Source of the DNA: Streptomyces stelliscabiei
GTDB taxonomy: Bacteria > Actinomycetota > Actinomycetes > Streptomycetales > Streptomycetaceae
NCBI RefSeq assembly: GCF_014873495.1
Contig: NZ_JADBGF010000002.1
Location: 1 to 64,000, forward strand
Direction: 5' to 3'
DNA: 64,000 bases
The notes beneath the pieces are model-generated. The model ran no database searches. It saw nothing but the letters and a program-made list of their open reading frames with translations, and was not told the DNA's origin. Made by a program: the position numbers and the translations under genes. Below, in pieces: positions 20,421 through 29,014 of the stretch (position 1 is its first letter; every line of letters begins with the position of its first letter).

Positions 20421-21589
20421 AGAAGGCTCCCCACCGTCGCGGCCTGCCCGGCAACGAGCTCCTGGACCAGCCCGGCGACGTCCTCCAGGGCGAGGCCGGC
20501 CGTGTCGGCGAGCGCGGCCAGGTCCACGGTCTGCCCGTCGACCAGCGGGCGCAGCACCGCCTCCGCTTCGGGCGCGAACCCGAACGTGCTCCCGGCGGCG
20601 GACAGAGTCACCGCGTCCTCGCCGACGTCCAGCACGGCGCGGGCGGTGGTCAGCCGGACCCGCAGAGCGCCGTCGGCCGGGACGCCGTCGATGTACGGCA
20701 GGCTCGGTACCATCCTGCCGACGGCCTGCCCATCCATGGCGGCCCGGTAGCGGGCGAGCAGCTCAGGGTCGTCCAGCAGTTCGGCGAGCCGCTTGCGCAT
20801 CTCGTCCACGGCGTCGGCCTGGACGTCCGGTGCGGCGAGCAGGGGCAGGTCGCGCCGCCAGTCCTCGTGCGTGAGCAGCTGCTCGGACACCCACGCCATC
20901 AGGTCGGTCGCGGTGTGGGTCTGCAGGCCGCAGGTGACGTGAAGGGAGCGGGTGCCCTGGTCGGCGGAGACCGCGTGCCACACGCCGCGCGGCACGTACA
21001 GCACGTCGCCCGGCCACAGGACCAGGTCGGCGACCGGCTCGGTGGGTGCCTCGCCCGGATCCTCGATGTCGCGGTACAGCGGGAACGGGCGAGTGGTGCC
21101 GTAGATCCGCCACCGCTTCGCGCCGTCCAGCTGGACGATGACGGTGTCGTGGTCGTCCCAATGAACGCCGAAGCCCTCAGTGCTGGTCCACGAGGCATAG
21201 AGGTTCGCCTGGACACGGGTACGAAGGTCGCGCTCGATCGCTTCGCAGAGGCGGGCGAGGGGCGGGTGAAGTTCGTCGACGCTGTCCAGGGCGAGGGAGG
21301 CGCCCTCGGTGAGGCGGGTGTGCAGTTCGGCCGGGTGGAGGCGGTGCCACACGGTGTGGCGGCGCGTGGCCACCGGCGTGGTGTAGCCGCCGACCAGCAG
21401 CGTCTCCCCGTCGCGAGAGAGCCTCATCCGGGGCGGCTCCAGTCGGTGGCTGCCGAGGATGTTGTTGAGGTCGTCCCAGGTCATCAGTCCGGCGACGTCG
21501 AGGGCGCCGGGTACGTGGCGGTGTTCGCGGTGCAGTGCCTGGGCGAGGAAGTCCTCGCCCAGGCACGCCGCGATGGACGTGTGCGTCAT
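20417..21589 (-). CDS. JmjC/cupin 2-oxoglutarate oxygenase with C-terminal PqqD-like domain
   Basis: 390 residues from ATG 21589 (GGGAG lies 8-10 bases upstream). Iron ligands of a JmjC cupin are visible: GVHWDDHD (His143, Asp145) and RGVWHAV (His205). A conserved LWPGDVLYVPRGVWH strand pair matches the YcfD/RoxA ribosomal-protein hydroxylase family. The last 90 residues (from LRVRLTTARAVLDV to the end) look like a winged-helix/PqqD-like domain, which in peptide pathways binds precursor leaders. Known: the family hydroxylates Arg or His side chains of proteins. Inferred: hydroxylation of the 49-residue peptide encoded 19 bp upstream. Confidence 0.75.
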   Translation of the reverse strand: MTHTSIAACLGEDFLAQALHREHRHVPGALDVAGLMTWDDLNNILGSHRLEPPRMRLSRDGETLLVGGYTTPVATRRHTVWHRLHPAELHTRLTEGASLALDSVDELHPPLARLCEAIERDLRTRVQANLYASWTSTEGFGVHWDDHDTVIVQLDGAKRWRIYGTTRPFPLYRDIEDPGEAPTEPVADLVLWPGDVLYVPRGVWHAVSADQGTRSLHVTCGLQTHTATDLMAWVSEQLLTHEDWRRDLPLLAAPDVQADAVDEMRKRLAELLDDPELLARYRAAMDGQAVGRMVPSLPYIDGVPADGALRVRLTTARAVLDVGEDAVTLSAAGSTFGFAPEAEAVLRPLVDGQTVDLAALADTAGLALEDVAGLVQELVAGQAATVGSLL

Positions 21590-21608
21590 CGCGTAGGGCT
21601 CCCGCTCG

Positions 21609-21758
21609 TCAGTCGTTGCCGTCGCTCTTGCCGGTGCCGCCGCCGTCCGAGGGGATGGCGTTGCGGCCCCGGGCGGCGACGATGGCCCGGCGGGAGCGGA
21701 CCAGGCCGCCGGTCGACGGCCCGGACGTGGCGGGCGGGGGCGTGGCGGGACTCTGCAT
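21609..21758 (-). CDS. 49-residue peptide, candidate ribosomal-peptide precursor
   Basis: ATG 21758 to TGA 21609. Shine-Dalgarno-like GGAGG lies just upstream (AGGAGGATTCC before the ATG). The peptide starts MQSPATPPPATSGPSTGG, continues with an Arg-rich middle (LVRSRRAIVAARGRN) and ends AIPSDGGGTGKSDGND. It has a Pro/Thr-rich leader-like half, a basic centre and a Gly/Asp-rich tail, and no Cys. It sits 19 bp before the JmjC oxygenase on the same strand, followed by the reductase and kinase. The Arg or Asn residues are plausible hydroxylation sites. No known precursor family is recognised. Confidence 0.55.
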   Translation of the reverse strand: MQSPATPPPATSGPSTGGLVRSRRAIVAARGRNAIPSDGGGTGKSDGND

Positions 21759-21923
21759 GGAATCCTCCTGCGTGGTTGGTAGCCGGGCCCTTCACGGCAC
21801 GGCCGCGAACACCCCCCAGTACAGCCACGGCGAGCCCTGGCGATAACCCCGTCATGGGGCCCCCACGGTGGGTATGGTCGTTGGGCTGACGCACTGTCAT
21901 TCCACGGGATTTCAGGGGGACTT
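21759..21923. promoter_or_regulatory. Divergent promoter region of peptide operon and regulator
   Basis: This 165-bp gap separates the peptide gene (minus) from the XRE-TPR regulator (plus) and must hold both promoters. No clear -35/-10 pair or operator dyad could be picked with confidence. Confidence 0.4.
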
Positions 21924-23255
21924 GTGGACGACGACTTACCGCCGTCACCTGCCCAAGTGCCGCGCCATTTGCTGGCCGATCCCGGGTTCGTCCGGGCCCT
22001 GTACGAGCGGGACTTCACCGTGGTCTTTGCGATGGCCCACGACGTGGGGATCTCTTTCAACCGGATCGCCGAAGCGTGTGCGCTCAAATCCGATCGCGTC
22101 AGCCAGATCGCCCGGGGCACCGCATCGGTCACTGCGCTGGCAACTGTCGAGAGAATCGCCGACGGTCTGCGCATTCCCGGTGCCCTCCTGGGGCTTGCTG
22201 CGCAACCCTGGGAGGACACCGCCGCTCTCAGCACGGAGTCCGACCATGGAGATGATCCGATGAAGCGCCGCAACCTGCTGCGTGGCGCGCTCGCCGCCGG
22301 CCTCACCGCTCCGGCCCTCGCCGCCCTCACCGCCGCCCGGACCGATGTCGACCAGACCCTCTCCCCCGACGCCCCTCAGGACCTGGCCGACCTTGAGGCC
22401 GCTGCCGAGAGCTACGGGTACGGCTACCACGGCCAGCAACCCACCCGTGTCCTGGCTGACCTGGTCACCGACTTCACGACCCTGCGCCCGCTGCTCACCG
22501 TCCCGCAGCCCGCACCGGTAAGGGCGCGGCTGTGCCGGACAGCCGGGCAAATGGCCGGGATGACCGCGATCGTCTTACACGACCTGGGCAGCCGCCGCGA
22601 GTCCCGCGCCTGGTTTAACACGGCCGCCCGGGCGGCCTCCGAATCCGGCGACGGCCAGCTGTACGCCTGGGTCCGGGCGCGCGAGGCGATGGTCCCGCTC
22701 AACTACGGCGCCCCGAAGGCTGCGGCTGGTCTCGCCGACCAGGCCCGCCACGCTGCCGGGAACCGGCCGACCGCCGCCGCGGTGTTGGCAGCCGCCGTCG
22801 CCGCCCGCGCCTACGCCCTCAGTCACCAGAGCGAGCAGGCCCGATCCGCGCTCGCGGACGCGGACGCCCTCATGGAACGGCTCCCCGAGGGCGAGCGGTC
22901 GGACACCTGGCTGACCTACTCCGAGCAGAAGCATCACGTGCACCTCAGCCACGCCTACACCACGCTCGGAGACACGGCCCGCGCTCACGAGAGCCAGCAG
23001 CGGGCGCTGGAGCTGTCCGCGCCGACCAGCACCATGACGCGCACCCTGCTGCACATCGACAGCGCGGCCTGCTCCCACCACGACGGCGACAGCGCAGAAG
23101 CGTGCCACCGTACGGTCGCCGCGCTCACCGCGCTGCCGGACGGCTACCGCACCGGACTCGTACGACGCCGCGCACAGGACCTGTACGAAGCGATCCCCGC
23201 CCAGCACCACCGCGAATTCGCCGTGCGTGAGTTGCGAGACGTCCTGGCGGCCTGA
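21924..23255 (+). CDS. XRE-family regulator with TPR-like C-terminal domain
   Basis: 443 residues from GTG 21924 (AGGGGGA just upstream). The N-terminal 90 residues form a Cro/CI-type helix-turn-helix (FNRIAEACALKSDRVSQIAR, then IADGLRIPGALLGLA). A second ATG at 22261 begins MKRRNLLRGALAAGLTAPAL, a hydrophobic segment common to this Streptomyces family. The remaining 300 residues are helical TPR-like repeats (HVHLSHAYTTLGDTARAHES). Known: such proteins are pathway-specific or peptide-sensing regulators. Divergent placement from the peptide operon suggests it controls that operon. Confidence 0.75.
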   Translation: MDDDLPPSPAQVPRHLLADPGFVRALYERDFTVVFAMAHDVGISFNRIAEACALKSDRVSQIARGTASVTALATVERIADGLRIPGALLGLAAQPWEDTAALSTESDHGDDPMKRRNLLRGALAAGLTAPALAALTAARTDVDQTLSPDAPQDLADLEAAAESYGYGYHGQQPTRVLADLVTDFTTLRPLLTVPQPAPVRARLCRTAGQMAGMTAIVLHDLGSRRESRAWFNTAARAASESGDGQLYAWVRAREAMVPLNYGAPKAAAGLADQARHAAGNRPTAAAVLAAAVAARAYALSHQSEQARSALADADALMERLPEGERSDTWLTYSEQKHHVHLSHAYTTLGDTARAHESQQRALELSAPTSTMTRTLLHIDSAACSHHDGDSAEACHRTVAALTALPDGYRTGLVRRRAQDLYEAIPAQHHREFAVRELRDVLAA

Positions 23256-23361
23256 AGTCCGGCAGTCCGGAGCGTGTGCGAAGAGGCTTGAAATGCCGGG
23301 CCCAGGGGCGGCTTCGCCTCCGGGGCTCGTGGTGTGTCCAGCCCCGTCCCCTCTGTGGTGT

Positions 23362-24189
23362 TCAGCGTTTCGCGGTGCCCATCTGCTCGGGGGTGGTCTG
23401 CCTGTGCTCACGGTCGACCGCTCTGGTGTCCGGGGATGTGTACGGACCGGGGGTGGGGCGGCTGGGGCGGCTGGCCCAGATGGAGGGGTGGTCGGCTGCG
23501 GCAAGGAGGCTGTTGATGCGGCGGGCGAACTCGTGGCCGGGCAGCGGGAGCTCGGTGTCGGGCTCACGGAGGTAGCCGGCCGTGACGGCCGTGGGGATGT
23601 AGGCCATGAGTTTGCTGAGTCCGGCGGGCCGGGAGCGGACGGTCTGCTTGGCGAGGTTGCCGAGGAGCCGCATGAAGTGGGTGGTGGTCGTGCTGGTGAT
23701 GCGGTGTTCTGCCGGGTGCCAGGTGCCGCCGTCGTCGAACGCGGGGGGTTGGGGTGGGGGCTGGACGTCGTCGGTCTGCCGGTGCCAGAAGTCGGCGGTG
23801 TCCCTCTCCCCCAGTGCCAGGTGGTGGAGGTAGAGGCAGTAGGCGGCGGCTGCGTGTCCGGCGCCGGCGGCGTACTGCCACCAGAAGCGGGCGCCTTCGT
23901 CTGTGTCGGTGAGCTGCAGGACACAAGCGAGGACCAGGGCGGCACGAGGCTCGGGGACTTGGTCGGTGACGAATTTGGCTACGGTGCCCGGTGGGGTGTG
24001 CGAGACGAGCGTTTCGCACAGAGTGCGCAGGTCCTCAGCCGCCGCATGGCGGCTAACGCCCGGGGAGCCGTGGCCGGTGTGGTCGGCATCGGGTGCGGAC
24101 GATGGGGCGGTTGCGTGGACGATGTCGCGCGGAAGGGTGCGCTCGCGGACGAGCATGGCTCTGGAGAGGATTTCTTCGATGCCGGTCAC
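23362..24189 (-). CDS. Hypothetical Streptomyces protein, coupled to regulator
   Basis: 275 residues from GTG 24189, overlapping the stop of the upstream regulator as GTGA. The central region (ALVLACVLQLTDTDEGARFW, then AGAGHAAAAYCLYLHHLALG) looks like helical repeats; the C-terminus is Pro/Arg-rich. No catalytic motif is visible. In other Streptomyces a similar protein commonly follows a helix-turn-helix/sigma-like gene, so it probably acts with that regulator, possibly as its sensor or anti-factor. Family not recognised. Confidence 0.6.
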   Translation of the reverse strand: MTGIEEILSRAMLVRERTLPRDIVHATAPSSAPDADHTGHGSPGVSRHAAAEDLRTLCETLVSHTPPGTVAKFVTDQVPEPRAALVLACVLQLTDTDEGARFWWQYAAGAGHAAAAYCLYLHHLALGERDTADFWHRQTDDVQPPPQPPAFDDGGTWHPAEHRITSTTTTHFMRLLGNLAKQTVRSRPAGLSKLMAYIPTAVTAGYLREPDTELPLPGHEFARRINSLLAAADHPSIWASRPSRPTPGPYTSPDTRAVDREHRQTTPEQMGTAKR

Positions 24190-25095
24190 GGGGTGTTCCC
24201 TTCGGTCGGGGGCGGCGGGCACAGGACGCTCTCCAGGAAGCGGGTGGCGTGACGCTCGTCCGAGCGGACGGCGGCCAGCGGCACGCCCAGGAGGGCGGAG
24301 ACGGTCTCGGGCGGGCGGTTCAACAGCCGGCGCAGCACCATGACATCGAGCTGGCTGCCGGGCAGGCGGCTCATGGCCGCGAACAGCTTCAGGCTCTCGG
24401 CGATCTGGTCCATGCGGTCGGCCGGGTCGGCGAGGGACTGAAGGGCGGCGGTGTCGAAGGCGGCCATCCCCAGCTCGGGCCGTCCGTCCCGGTGCGGGGT
24501 GCCGGCCATGACCGTGGCGCGCAGGACGTTCCAGGCATAGCGGCGGGTGTCCTGGCTGGCCAGGGCATCGTCCCAGGACAGCCAGAGGATGTCGAAGGTG
24601 TTGGACACAGCGGCGTCACGCCGGTCGTCGTCGAGGAAGACCTGGGCGTAGAGGTGGTAGTCCAGCTCCACGAGTTCGCGAAACGCGCGGTGATCCAAGG
24701 GTGCGGCCGTGTGGGTGGCGGTCAGGATGGGGGTCCGTTCGGTGCAGTCGTCGACCCACTCGCTGCTCCTGTGGGCTTCGAGCGCGGCCTGGCACCACAG
24801 CTGGTACAGGGGCCAGTTCGGCATACCCAGCTCCGTGGCCAGTAAGTAGACGATCTCCCAGCGGGGGGTAGAGACCGACACCGCGCAGCAGTTCGGAGAG
24901 CTTGGACTTGGCGAACCGCACGCGTGTGCTGAGATCGCTCAGGGTCAGACCGCTGGCGAGATAGCTCTCGCGCATCGGGTCCAGCCAGGCCCGATGGGCG
25001 CTGCCGACGAACGAGGCGATCGGTCCGAGCTTGCGGCCGGGCCGGACGATGAACGGTCTGTCGGGTGGTACCGGCGGCTCGGCAGGAGTGATCAC
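24186..25095 (-). pseudogene. Helix-turn-helix/sigma-like regulator, frameshifted
   Basis: Two frames together encode one protein. From GTG 25095 the first frame reads ITPAEPPVPPDRPFIVRPGR and then a helix-turn-helix (LTLSDLSTRVRFAKSKLSEL). After LLRGVGLYP it leaves frame, and the second frame resumes with RWEIVYLLATELGMPNW and runs to the stop at 24186. The switch is at a six-C run (GGGGGG at about 24865-24870 on the plus strand); with five bases the protein would be continuous. The C-terminus carries a sigma region-4-like helix-turn-helix (VMVLRRLLNRPPETVSALLG). This may be a homopolymer sequencing error or a real disruption. It is GTGA-coupled to genes on both sides. Confidence 0.7.
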
Positions 25096-25310
25096 GGGGC
25101 GTCGTCCTCCTTGTCCGTGGCCGCGTCCACGCGGTTGCCGGTGCCGGGCGCGGTGTGGGAACGGGAGGCGTGCACGATCTGCTGCACGGTCAGGGCAAGG
25201 GCCGGGGCGAGCGCGGCCACTGCGGCCGTCTGGCCGGCGGCGACCAGCACGATGCTCCAGGCGAACACCGTTGCCGTGACCGCGGTGACGACTATCTGAC
25301 GGGACTTCAT
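25092..25310 (-). CDS. 72-residue membrane protein
   Basis: ATG 25310 to TGA 25092. Two hydrophobic segments (IVVTAVTATVFAWSIVLVAA and VAALAPALALTVQQIV) are followed by an acidic tail ending KEDDAP. The stop overlaps the next gene's GTG as GTGA, so it heads a three-gene coupled operon with the helix-turn-helix regulator and the hypothetical protein. No family is recognised. Confidence 0.65.
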   Translation of the reverse strand: MKSRQIVVTAVTATVFAWSIVLVAAGQTAAVAALAPALALTVQQIVHASRSHTAPGTGNRVDAATDKEDDAP

Positions 25311-26043
25311 CCAGGTTCCTCTGCTGTCGGAGGGTCGGCCTCAGGGATCCGGCGGCCCATCCGGAAGGGGCCGCCGCGCACCCCGGGCGGGCGGGTGCCA
25401 AGCCGCCGTGCCCGGGGAGGTGAACCAGCATGGCCAGAACGGCAGTTGTGACGCCACGTGATCAAGGAATCACGGAACAATGGCGATCACCGGCACCATC
25501 CGAACGCCTCGCTTCAGAACTACGTCGGTCAGAAACGCAAGCAGGCGCGCGGACGGGTGGAAGTTCCCGGATTTCCTTGCAATTGCACGTCGAAGAGACG
25601 TCAATAGAACAGACGCCGTTGGTGTCGGCCTTCCATCCGGAAGGGCCCGCCCCCGTGCCAACCCGTCAAGGGGGGAAGCGGGCCATGCCGCTCTCGCCTG
25701 GCCAGCCCTAAGGCCAGGCGAGAGCACAACAGTCCCGTGCCGGGACACGAGGACCGTAGACCACGGCACTGACATCAACGCCCGCGATGCTGACGGCGAA
25801 CTGCCTCCGGCCCCTGCACGACCAGGGCACAGACCCTACGGCGCATCGTGAAGAAGATCGGCCTGCCGTGCAAGAGCTTCCCGAGGACGTCGCCAAAGCG
25901 ATCGGGAGCGGCCCCTCGGCACTCGCAACCGCATAGCGGGAACGGACCTGGTCTGATCTGGAGGCTGGCCCGCTCGCACCTGCCAGGCCCAAGCGAGGCC
26001 GTCGGCTTCGTGGCCGTTTGGACCGCTGCTTACCGTGGGGCCT
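25311..26043. other. Gene-free 0.7-kb interval
   Basis: No frame here has Streptomyces-like coding character on either strand. It contains one strong hairpin (25691-25724) and some AT-richer sequence around 25450-25620 that may hold promoters for the minus-strand operon. Nothing else is recognised. Confidence 0.4.
25691..25724. terminator. 13-bp perfect hairpin in gene-free region
   Basis: CTCTCGCCTGGCC and GGCCAGGCGAGAG pair exactly around an 8-base loop. No annotated gene ends here, so it may terminate an unrecognised small transcript or be the core of a small RNA. Confidence 0.45.
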
Positions 26044-26772
26044 GTGACAACGCCTTCCGACGATGCTGCCAGGCCCAAGCCGGTGCCGATCCGCGTCGTA
26101 TTGCCCGCTGATCCTGTGCTGGGCACTCCCGAGCAGGAAGTCGTCGCACGGCTGTGGAAGCGTCGGCAGACGGAAACGGGCTGGGTGTACCTGGTGGGCA
26201 TGCCGTCGTACCGAGATCGCGAGGACGGCGGTGTGGAGGCGGCGGAGTACCGGGTGTGGGTGCGCGCCCCCGACCACGTACGGCCGGTCGACGGCGTCGA
26301 CTACGACCAGGTCGTCACCGAGAAGCAGGAGCGGTCACCGCAGTCGGTGGTCCGTGAGGCCCTCGGGGAGCGCCGGCCTTCGGGATGGGTGCTTGCGAAG
26401 CTGCGTGACGGCCGCGGCCCGGCCCGGTCCGTCCTGCACGCCCCGGACTGCGAAGAAGCACCGGCGGGCGCGCCGCTGCTCGATGTGGACCGTGCCCTGG
26501 ACGCGGCAGAGCACCCGGGCACCCGGCTGTGCACCCTGTGCGGAGCCGCGCAGGAGCTGACGCCTCTGCTCCGTGGCTTCGACCACATCACCGACTCCGC
26601 CCCCGACGACTCCTGCCCCCGGCCGCCGCACCGTCGGCGGCCCCGGCGCGGCGGCCCCGCCCGGCGCGCAACACCAGCGGACGCGCCCGATCCCCTCGCC
26701 CGCCGCCCGGGACCTCACCCACCACCCACCTTCCTTGTTCTTCCTGCTGTGGGGCGTGGTCCGGGGGCGTAG
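26044..26772 (+). CDS. Probable DUF6233-family protein
   Basis: 242 residues from GTG 26044. The body runs through LPADPVLGTPEQEVVARLWK, GWVYLVGMPSYRDRE and a C-terminal motif typical of this Streptomyces family: SVLHAPDCEEAPAG, then ALDAAEHPGTRLCTLCGAAQ ending at LLRGFDH. A lone Cys plus CxxC may bind metal. Beyond about residue 185 the frame enters the intergenic repeat module (26622 on) and reads Pro/Arg-rich, so the natural end may have been replaced or extended by the repeat. Function unknown; the DUF number is from memory of the motif. Confidence 0.6.
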   Translation: MTTPSDDAARPKPVPIRVVLPADPVLGTPEQEVVARLWKRRQTETGWVYLVGMPSYRDREDGGVEAAEYRVWVRAPDHVRPVDGVDYDQVVTEKQERSPQSVVREALGERRPSGWVLAKLRDGRGPARSVLHAPDCEEAPAGAPLLDVDRALDAAEHPGTRLCTLCGAAQELTPLLRGFDHITDSAPDDSCPRPPHRRRPRRGGPARRATPADAPDPLARRPGPHPPPTFLVLPAVGRGPGA

Positions 26773-26907
26773 AGGGGATGTCAGAGGCCCGACCACGCCC
26801 GTACGGTGGAGGTGACCTGCACGGACGCGGCGGCGTCGGCGGAGCTCGTGCAAGAGAAGTCGCAAGAGATGCCGCAGGAGAAGACGCAAGGGTTGGCGCA
26901 GGAGATG
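26622..26907. repeat. Intergenic module, copy A
   Basis: First of three related segments. Parts in order: a terminator-like hairpin GGCCGCCG/CGGCGGCC (26622-26642), a CCCGGCGCGCAACACC block, a conserved core beginning GGGGATGTCAG and continuing GCCCGACCACGCC (26774-26826), then five 12-bp units in phase (26848-26907) of the form nnGCARGRGAWG, such as TCGCAAGAGATG and CCGCAGGAGAAG. It lies between the DUF6233-like gene and the next small gene. Confidence 0.7.
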
Positions 26908-26957
26908 TTGCCGCGCGGCAGACCGGAGCACGGTTCGAACAGCAGTACCTTTGCCCC

Positions 26958-27305
26958 GTGGCAGCCTCGTACGACTTCCCCCAGGACCTGACCGACGCTC
27001 AGGACGAACTCCGTCAGGTCCGCGCTGAACTGCGGACCCTCTATCAGCGGGTGCCGTGGTCGGCCGAACCTCTGGACGCCTGGGAGACGCACGACAACGC
27101 CTGGCGCCAGGCCTCCCGTCCCGCCTCCCCCGGCTGGGATCCCCAGGACGCGATGGAGATCGCCCGGCTGCGGAAGCGGGAGCTCGAACTCGCTGGAACG
27201 ATCGTCACGCACGCGTACTGGAGCGAGTTCACCGCGGCCGACGTCCTCGCGGCCCGTACCGCGCTCAAGCACCACCATGAGCAGATGGCCGACGCCTCCA
27301 GCTAG
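26958..27305 (+). CDS. Hypothetical 115-residue protein
   Basis: GTG 26958 to TAG 27303-27305. Mostly helical: DLTDAQDELRQVRAELRTLY, then DAMEIARLRKRELELAGTIV and LAARTALKHHHEQ, suggesting a short coiled coil. The longer open frame upstream runs through repeat copy A and is not credible as protein. It is flanked by repeat modules A and B like a cassette. Function not recognised; proteins of this type are common on Streptomyces plasmids. Confidence 0.6.
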   Translation: MAASYDFPQDLTDAQDELRQVRAELRTLYQRVPWSAEPLDAWETHDNAWRQASRPASPGWDPQDAMEIARLRKRELELAGTIVTHAYWSEFTAADVLAARTALKHHHEQMADASS

Positions 27306-27316
27306 CCCCCGACCGT

Positions 27317-27581
27317 TCCCCGGCCGCCGCCACACCGTCGGCGGCCCCCGCGCGGCGGCCCGCCCGGCGCGCAACACCGGGGAGCGCGCCTCGATCCCCG
27401 GCAGCGCCCGCGCCGCCCATCCCGCCCTCCCACTCCCAACTCCAGCAGGGACATGGGCAAAGCGGCCGCAACGGGGATGTCAGCAGCCCGACCACGCCGT
27501 ACGCCTGTGGTGACCTGGGCGGACTCCATGACACGGTGACGGCCCGCGCAACCTCTACCGCAACACCCAGCGCAACCCGGG
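27317..27581. repeat. Intergenic module, copy B
   Basis: Second copy. It starts 12 bases after the preceding stop with GGCCGCCGCC...GGCGGCC-type pairing, then CCCGGCGCGCAACACC, the core GGGGATGTCAG then GCCCGACCACGCC (27473-27498) followed by GTGGTGACCTGGGCGGACTC, and three in-phase 12-bp units at 27546-27581 (GCGCAACCTCTA, CCGCAACACCCA, GCGCAACCCGGG). Confidence 0.75.
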
Positions 27582-27701
27582 GCCCTGCAAGGCGAGGCGC
27601 CCGGCGGGCGGGCTGGTCACCGTGTCGGCCGGGACCTACTCAGTCGGGTGAAGACGCCAGGGGCGGAGAACTTCTGCGGGCTGCGGCACGTAGTGCCAGG
27701 C

Positions 27702-27911
27702 ATGAGGGAGATCATGGACGCGCACGTGGCAGAGCCGGGCCTGGCTGTCGTGGAGGTCGCGGCCGCCGATGACGAAACCGCGCTTGCGGTCCAGGAGCTG
27801 CTCGCCGCGCGGTGCGCGATCGCAGCGGCGGACCGCACGACCCGGGAGCCAGGCGAGCCCGGTGTACGGCTGCGCTGCTTCCTGGACCTGCGCCAGGAAC
27901 CCGGCTCGTAG
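27702..27911 (+). CDS. DUF6207-family protein
   Basis: 69 residues. The sequence HVAEPGLAVVEVAAADDETA, then TTREPGEPGVRLRCFLDLRQ matches the short Streptomyces DUF6207 family over its full length. ATG 27702 fits the family's N-terminus; ATG 27714 has a closer GAGGG and would shorten it by four residues. The role of the family is unknown; members are frequent on plasmids and chromosome arms. It lies just after repeat module B and just before the DNA ligase gene. Confidence 0.8.
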   Translation: MREIMDAHVAEPGLAVVEVAAADDETALAVQELLAARCAIAAADRTTREPGEPGVRLRCFLDLRQEPGS

Positions 27912-28033
27912 CGCTGCGGGCGGGCGGCCGCGGTCCGCTGACCAGCCGTGGTCGGGCTCATGGTCGGGCCGGTGGTCGGTGTGCACGCGCCGCTCGGTTT
28001 GCGGACGGACAGACCGGATGGAAGGCATGGGCT

Positions 28034-29014
28034 GTGACGTGGACGCTGCCAGAACCGATGCTCGCCGCCCCTGTGTCCGAGCCGGTTCTGCTGCCCGGGT
28101 GGGCGGCAGAGCCCAAGTGGGATGGGTTCAGGGCTCTGTTGTCCATCGACGCGGGCCGGGTGGTGCTGCGCTCGAGGCGAGGCACGGAGATGGCGGCATC
28201 GTTTCCGGAGATCGTGGCCGGGGCCGTGCAGCTACCGGATGCGACCGCGTTCGACGGCGAGCTGGTCGTATGGGATGCCGCGGGCCGCCTCGCGTTCGAG
28301 CGGCTGCAGAACAGGCTTGCCCGGCGCGGAGCCGGGGCGGCCCGGGCGGCACAGGAGTGGCCGGCCCACTTCGTCGCGTTCGATGTCTTGCGGCTGTCCG
28401 GGACGGACACGACCGGATGGCCCTACCGGCGGCGCAGAGCCGCCCTCGAGTCCGTGTTCGCCGCCCGCGCTCTCATCGCGCCGTGGGTGTTGTGTCCGTC
28501 GACCACCGACCCGGACACCGTGCGCGAGTGGCTGACGTGGACCTCGGTCGGCATCGAGGGCGTGCTCTTCAAGCGGCTGGGCGATCCCTACCGGCCTTCC
28601 GGCAGAGACTGGCAGAAATACAAGGTGCGCGAGACCACGGAGGCGATCGTCGGTGCTGTCACCGGCTCCCTGACCGCTCCCCGCGGTCTGCTGCTCGGCA
28701 GGTACGACGACAACGGGCGCCTGCAGTACACCGGCCGCACCACCACGCTCACCCGGACGGCCAGCGCTACGGTCGCCGGCCAGCTTGCTCCGGCGCAGCA
28801 CGGTCATCCGTGGACGGGCTGGTCGTTCTCCGCCGGGTGGGGCAGCCGCGAGACACTGAACGTCACGCTGGTGGAACCCGAGCTGGTGGTGGAAGTCGGC
28901 GTCGACGTCGCCCGCGACGCTGCGGGCCGGTGGCGGCATCCCGCACGCTGGCACCGTGCGCGCCCCGACCTCTCCTCCGTCGACGTCCCCCGCCTGACAC
29001 TGCCGCCGCGCTGA
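28034..29014 (+). CDS. ATP-dependent DNA ligase (LigC/LigD ligase-domain type)
   Basis: 326 residues from GTG 28034. The adenylation motif is EPKWDGFR with nucleophile Lys28; motif III is FDGELVVWD; the motif IV/V region is EGVLFKRLGDPY, then DWQKYKV. An OB-fold C-terminal domain follows (from VGAVTGSL to LTLPPR). Length fits a stand-alone LigC-type ligase, without the primase or nuclease domains of LigD. Known: these ligases act in end-joining or excision repair using ATP and a covalent lysine-AMP. No Ku gene is nearby. The gene ends inside the start of repeat module C. Confidence 0.85.
   Translation: MTWTLPEPMLAAPVSEPVLLPGWAAEPKWDGFRALLSIDAGRVVLRSRRGTEMAASFPEIVAGAVQLPDATAFDGELVVWDAAGRLAFERLQNRLARRGAGAARAAQEWPAHFVAFDVLRLSGTDTTGWPYRRRRAALESVFAARALIAPWVLCPSTTDPDTVREWLTWTSVGIEGVLFKRLGDPYRPSGRDWQKYKVRETTEAIVGAVTGSLTAPRGLLLGRYDDNGRLQYTGRTTTLTRTASATVAGQLAPAQHGHPWTGWSFSAGWGSRETLNVTLVEPELVVEVGVDVARDAAGRWRHPARWHRARPDLSSVDVPRLTLPPR

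Noticed and set aside
26806..26991. 61-residue frame with QEK/QEM-type four-residue repeats
   Set aside because: The repeat periodicity is that of the 12-bp DNA units; copies B and C are not open in the same frame, so protein selection is not supported.
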